Assembly (NCBI RefSeq): GCF_950066645.1
Contig: NZ_CATMFB010000003.1
Location: forward strand, 186,001 to 250,000
DNA from: an uncultured Thalassolituus sp.
GTDB lineage: Bacteria > Pseudomonadota > Gammaproteobacteria > Pseudomonadales > Oceanobacteraceae
Direction of reading: 5' to 3'
Length of the DNA: 64,000 nucleotides
Shown here: positions 61,632 through 64,000 of the stretch, in pieces
How positions within the stretch are numbered: position 1 is the first letter of the stretch
How the letters are laid out: each line of letters starts with the position of its first letter
Program-made: the position numbers and the translations under genes
The notes under the pieces: model-generated
Told to the model about the DNA's origin: nothing
Database searches by the model: none
Seen by the model: only the letters and a program-made list of their open reading frames with translations

Positions 61632-62275
61632 TGGACTTCTTCTTCGCTGCCGAGAACATCCCCTTTGCCGTTGCGCTGCTGGTGATGTTGTTTATCGCCA
61701 TACTGGAAGGTGTATTGGTACTGATCGGCGCCGGGTTTTCTGAAGTTCTGGAAAACCTGGTGCCAGACATCGAACTGGATACCGATATTTCCACACCCAA
61801 CAGCGTCAGCCGTGTGCTGGCCTGGCTCAGGGTGGGTCAGGTTCCGGTTCTGATCCTGCTGATCATCTTTCTGACCTCATTCGGTGTCACCGGCTTTACG
61901 TTGCAGCACATTCTGAATGACAGCATCAACTGGATGCTGCCAGCGATACTTGCCAGCATTCCCGCACTCGCGGTTTCTTTGCCGGCGACCCGGATGCTGG
62001 GCGGAGTTCTGGGTAAGCTGGTGATTAAGGACGAAACTCAGGCGATTAATAAAAAGGATTTTATTGGTCAGGTGGTGACCATCACGCTCGGCACCTCGTC
62101 ACGCGGCAGCGCCGCAGAAGCCCGCTTTCGTGACCGCTTTGGCACAACCCATTACGTCATGGTAGAGCCTGATACAGACGCCGAATTTTCGCAGGGTGAA
62201 CAATTGCTGCTGGTACGTCAGCAAGGCAGTACATTTTTTGGTATTCCAGCCGGAAACCAGAATTTAACCGACTGA
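61631..62275 (+). CDS. YqiJ-like membrane protein with OB-fold domain
   Basis: A 214-aa protein with three predicted membrane helices near residues 11-33 (AVALLVMLFIAILEGVLVLIGAGF), 72-92 (VPVLILLIIFLTSFGVTGFTL) and 104-122. A C-terminal OB-type beta barrel (about 140-210) contains DFIGQVVTITLGTSSRG, VMVEPDT and LLLVRQQGSTFFGIP. YqiJ and the NfeD group are the standard partners of flotillin-type proteins, and the flotillin gene starts 46 bases later. It probably anchors or caps a flotillin ring or microdomain in the inner membrane. Confidence 0.9.
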   Translation: MDFFFAAENIPFAVALLVMLFIAILEGVLVLIGAGFSEVLENLVPDIELDTDISTPNSVSRVLAWLRVGQVPVLILLIIFLTSFGVTGFTLQHILNDSINWMLPAILASIPALAVSLPATRMLGGVLGKLVIKDETQAINKKDFIGQVVTITLGTSSRGSAAEARFRDRFGTTHYVMVEPDTDAEFSQGEQLLLVRQQGSTFFGIPAGNQNLTD

Positions 62276-62321
62276 AATCTGCTTAAGAATTCAGGGAAAT
62301 TACGCCAAGGGAGATTTTCTA

Positions 62322-63998
62322 ATGGCATTTACCATTTTTATTTCAGTGGCCATCCTGATAGCACTGCTCGTTATCGGACTGGTTTTTTCTTCACTTTATA
62401 CCCGCTCATCGAAAGAGCGTTCTTTTGTCCGTACCGGTATGGGCGGTCAGAAAATTATTATGAACGGCGGCGCAATCGTGCTGCCTGTTCTGCATGAAAT
62501 CATCCCGGTCAATATGAATACTCTGCGCCTGGCGGTATCCCGCAAAGAACAACAAGCGCTGATTACCAAAGACCGGATGCGTGTCGACGTACTTGCAGAA
62601 TTCTATCTGCGCGTAAAACCAGATGCGGATGCTATTGCCAACGCTGCACAGACACTCGGTACCCGGACACTCGATCCTAACGAACTGAAAGAAATGATCG
62701 AAGGTAAGTTCGTTGATGCGCTGCGATCGGTGGCTGCCGAAATGGAAATGGCTGAGCTGCATGAACAGCGCAGTCAGTTTGTACAGAAAGTGCAACAGGT
62801 GGTCAGTGAAGACCTGCTGAAAAACGGTCTCGAACTTGAATCCGTGTCTTTGACTGGCCTGGACCAGACGCCCCGGGAGTTTTTCTCGCCGGATAACGTG
62901 TTTGACGCCGAAGGTCTGGCACGCATGACCCGCTCAATCGAAGCCCGCCGTAAAGAGGTGAACGAAGTCGAGCAGGAAACACGCGTCATGATCGAGCAGA
63001 AAAACCTCGAAGCAGAGCGCCAGCGTCTGGAAATTTCCCGTGAAACCCGTTACGCCCAGATGGAGCAGGAGCGGGAAATTGCTACCCGCGAAGCTGAGCA
63101 GCAGTCCAGCATTGCCAAAGAACGCGCCACTCAGGATCGTGCGGCAAAGCAGGCTGAAATTGTAGCAGGCCGTGAGGTCGACGAATCACGGATCGCGGCA
63201 GAACAGGCCACCCGCCTGCTTGAAATTGAAAAAGACCGTCGCCTGCGTGAGCAGGAAATTGAGCGTGAACGCGTGCTTGAAGAACGCGAAATTGCCAAGC
63301 ATAAACTGCTCGAAATTGCCGAACAGGAACGTGCCATTGCCGTTGCTGAAAAATCGAAAGAGCAGTCAATGGCGGACAAGCTGGCGAACGAAGCCCGTGC
63401 TGAAGCCGCAACAGCTGAAGAAAAGGTCATCACCGCCAAGCAGGTTGAAGCTGCCGAGCGTGATAAGGCCATCGAACTGATTGAAGCAACGAAAGAAGCA
63501 GAACGTCAGGCGACCAGCGTCCGGATTGCTGCGGAAGCGGAGAAACTCGCGGCCGAAGACAAAGCCGAAGCATTACGGATGCAGGCCAATGCAGAAGCCG
63601 ATGCCATTCGCATTAAGGTTGATGCAGACCGTGAAAAATATGCCGTGGATGCTGAAGGTCAGCGTCTGATGAATGAAGCACTCAATAGCCTCAGTGAAGC
63701 CCAGATTGCACTGAAACGTGTACTGAGCCTGCACGAGCACCTGCCAGCGATTGTTCGCGAAAGCGTTAAACCACTGGAAAACATTGAAGGTATGAAAATC
63801 GTTTCTATTGATGGTCTGGCAAAAATGGGCGACATCAACGGTAATGGCATCATGCACAGCGATGCTCAGTCCAGCAGTCAGAGCCTGCCCGAGTCTCTGG
63901 TTAACAGTGCCCTGAAGCACAGAGCAATGGCGCCACTGGTGGACTCACTGCTTAAAGAAGCCGGAGTAAAAGATCTGACAGCCGATCTGTCTGAGTAA
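62322..63998 (+). CDS. yqiK: Flotillin-family protein, YqiK type
   Basis: A 558-aa protein, ending 2 bases before the right window edge. One N-terminal membrane segment (about 3-25, FTIFISVAILIALLVIGLVF) precedes an SPFH domain (about 40-210: GMGGQKIIMNGGAIVLPVLHEIIPVN, RMRVDVLAEFYLRVKPD, LELESVSLTGLDQTP). A very long Glu/Ala/Arg-rich coiled coil (about 215-460) follows, then a short C-terminal region. AAGGGAG precedes the ATG. Flotillins build cage-like oligomers that organise membrane microdomains; E. coli YqiK is linked to envelope integrity. Together with YqiJ, PspA and an RHH regulator it makes a coherent stress operon. Further genes may lie beyond the window. Confidence 0.95.
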   Translation: MAFTIFISVAILIALLVIGLVFSSLYTRSSKERSFVRTGMGGQKIIMNGGAIVLPVLHEIIPVNMNTLRLAVSRKEQQALITKDRMRVDVLAEFYLRVKPDADAIANAAQTLGTRTLDPNELKEMIEGKFVDALRSVAAEMEMAELHEQRSQFVQKVQQVVSEDLLKNGLELESVSLTGLDQTPREFFSPDNVFDAEGLARMTRSIEARRKEVNEVEQETRVMIEQKNLEAERQRLEISRETRYAQMEQEREIATREAEQQSSIAKERATQDRAAKQAEIVAGREVDESRIAAEQATRLLEIEKDRRLREQEIERERVLEEREIAKHKLLEIAEQERAIAVAEKSKEQSMADKLANEARAEAATAEEKVITAKQVEAAERDKAIELIEATKEAERQATSVRIAAEAEKLAAEDKAEALRMQANAEADAIRIKVDADREKYAVDAEGQRLMNEALNSLSEAQIALKRVLSLHEHLPAIVRESVKPLENIEGMKIVSIDGLAKMGDINGNGIMHSDAQSSSQSLPESLVNSALKHRAMAPLVDSLLKEAGVKDLTADLSE

Positions 63999-64000
63999 TT

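Overview
The window reads as chromosome of a marine-type gammaproteobacterium. Conserved genes for Tex, GshA, DsbB, Rsd/AlgQ, a TIGR02444 protein beside a YheS-type ABC-F ATPase, proline iminopeptidase and a hotdog thioesterase fit the Pseudomonadales/Oceanospirillales; this is an inference from gene content, not a phylogeny. No tRNA, rRNA, insertion sequence, phage gene, CRISPR array or replication origin was seen. Coding density is high and no gene-free stretch exceeds about 240 bases.

Layout. 1-2.7 kb (minus strand): two spondin-domain secreted proteins followed by an OmpR-type response regulator and the start of its sensor kinase, with a tandem 11-bp repeat upstream. 2.7-9.25 kb: a BlaI-type repressor and an M56 membrane peptidase diverge from a TonB-dependent receptor, which is followed by a tight DUF4266/DUF3570/TlpA/ApbE operon. 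No beta-lactamase is present, so a metal or cofactor role is more likely. 9.3-21.7 kb: housekeeping genes (tex, gshA, dsbB, rsd), two tandem paralogous TonB receptors, a FliL-like protein, a WD40-like lipoprotein, a DUF4124 protein and an orphan ParA.

21.7-29.8 kb: a complete meta-cleavage pathway for a substituted phenol (flavin hydroxylase, extradiol dioxygenase, C-C hydrolase, hydratase, aldolase, acylating acetaldehyde dehydrogenase), divergent from an SDR-TetR pair. The divergent promoter region carries two 14-bp operator-like palindromes. 30-35.7 kb: a small lipoprotein, a DUF2339 membrane protein, a TIGR02444 protein and yheS.

35.7-55.5 kb is the most unusual region. A NarL-type regulator and a hybrid histidine kinase diverge from a 17.2-kb operon of four overlapping genes for very large exported proteins (2136, 1073, 1441 and 1076 aa). 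Two are predicted lipoproteins. They carry Calx-beta-, Fn3-, TSP3- and PKD-like modules plus a long helical region. The gene overlaps suggest co-production of a surface or periplasmic assembly; I do not recognise a described system.

55.5-64 kb: a thioesterase, proline iminopeptidase, a 1072-aa propeller plus di-haem cytochrome c fusion, and an operon of RHH regulator, PspA-family protein, YqiJ-like OB-fold protein and YqiK-type flotillin, which looks like a membrane-stress unit.
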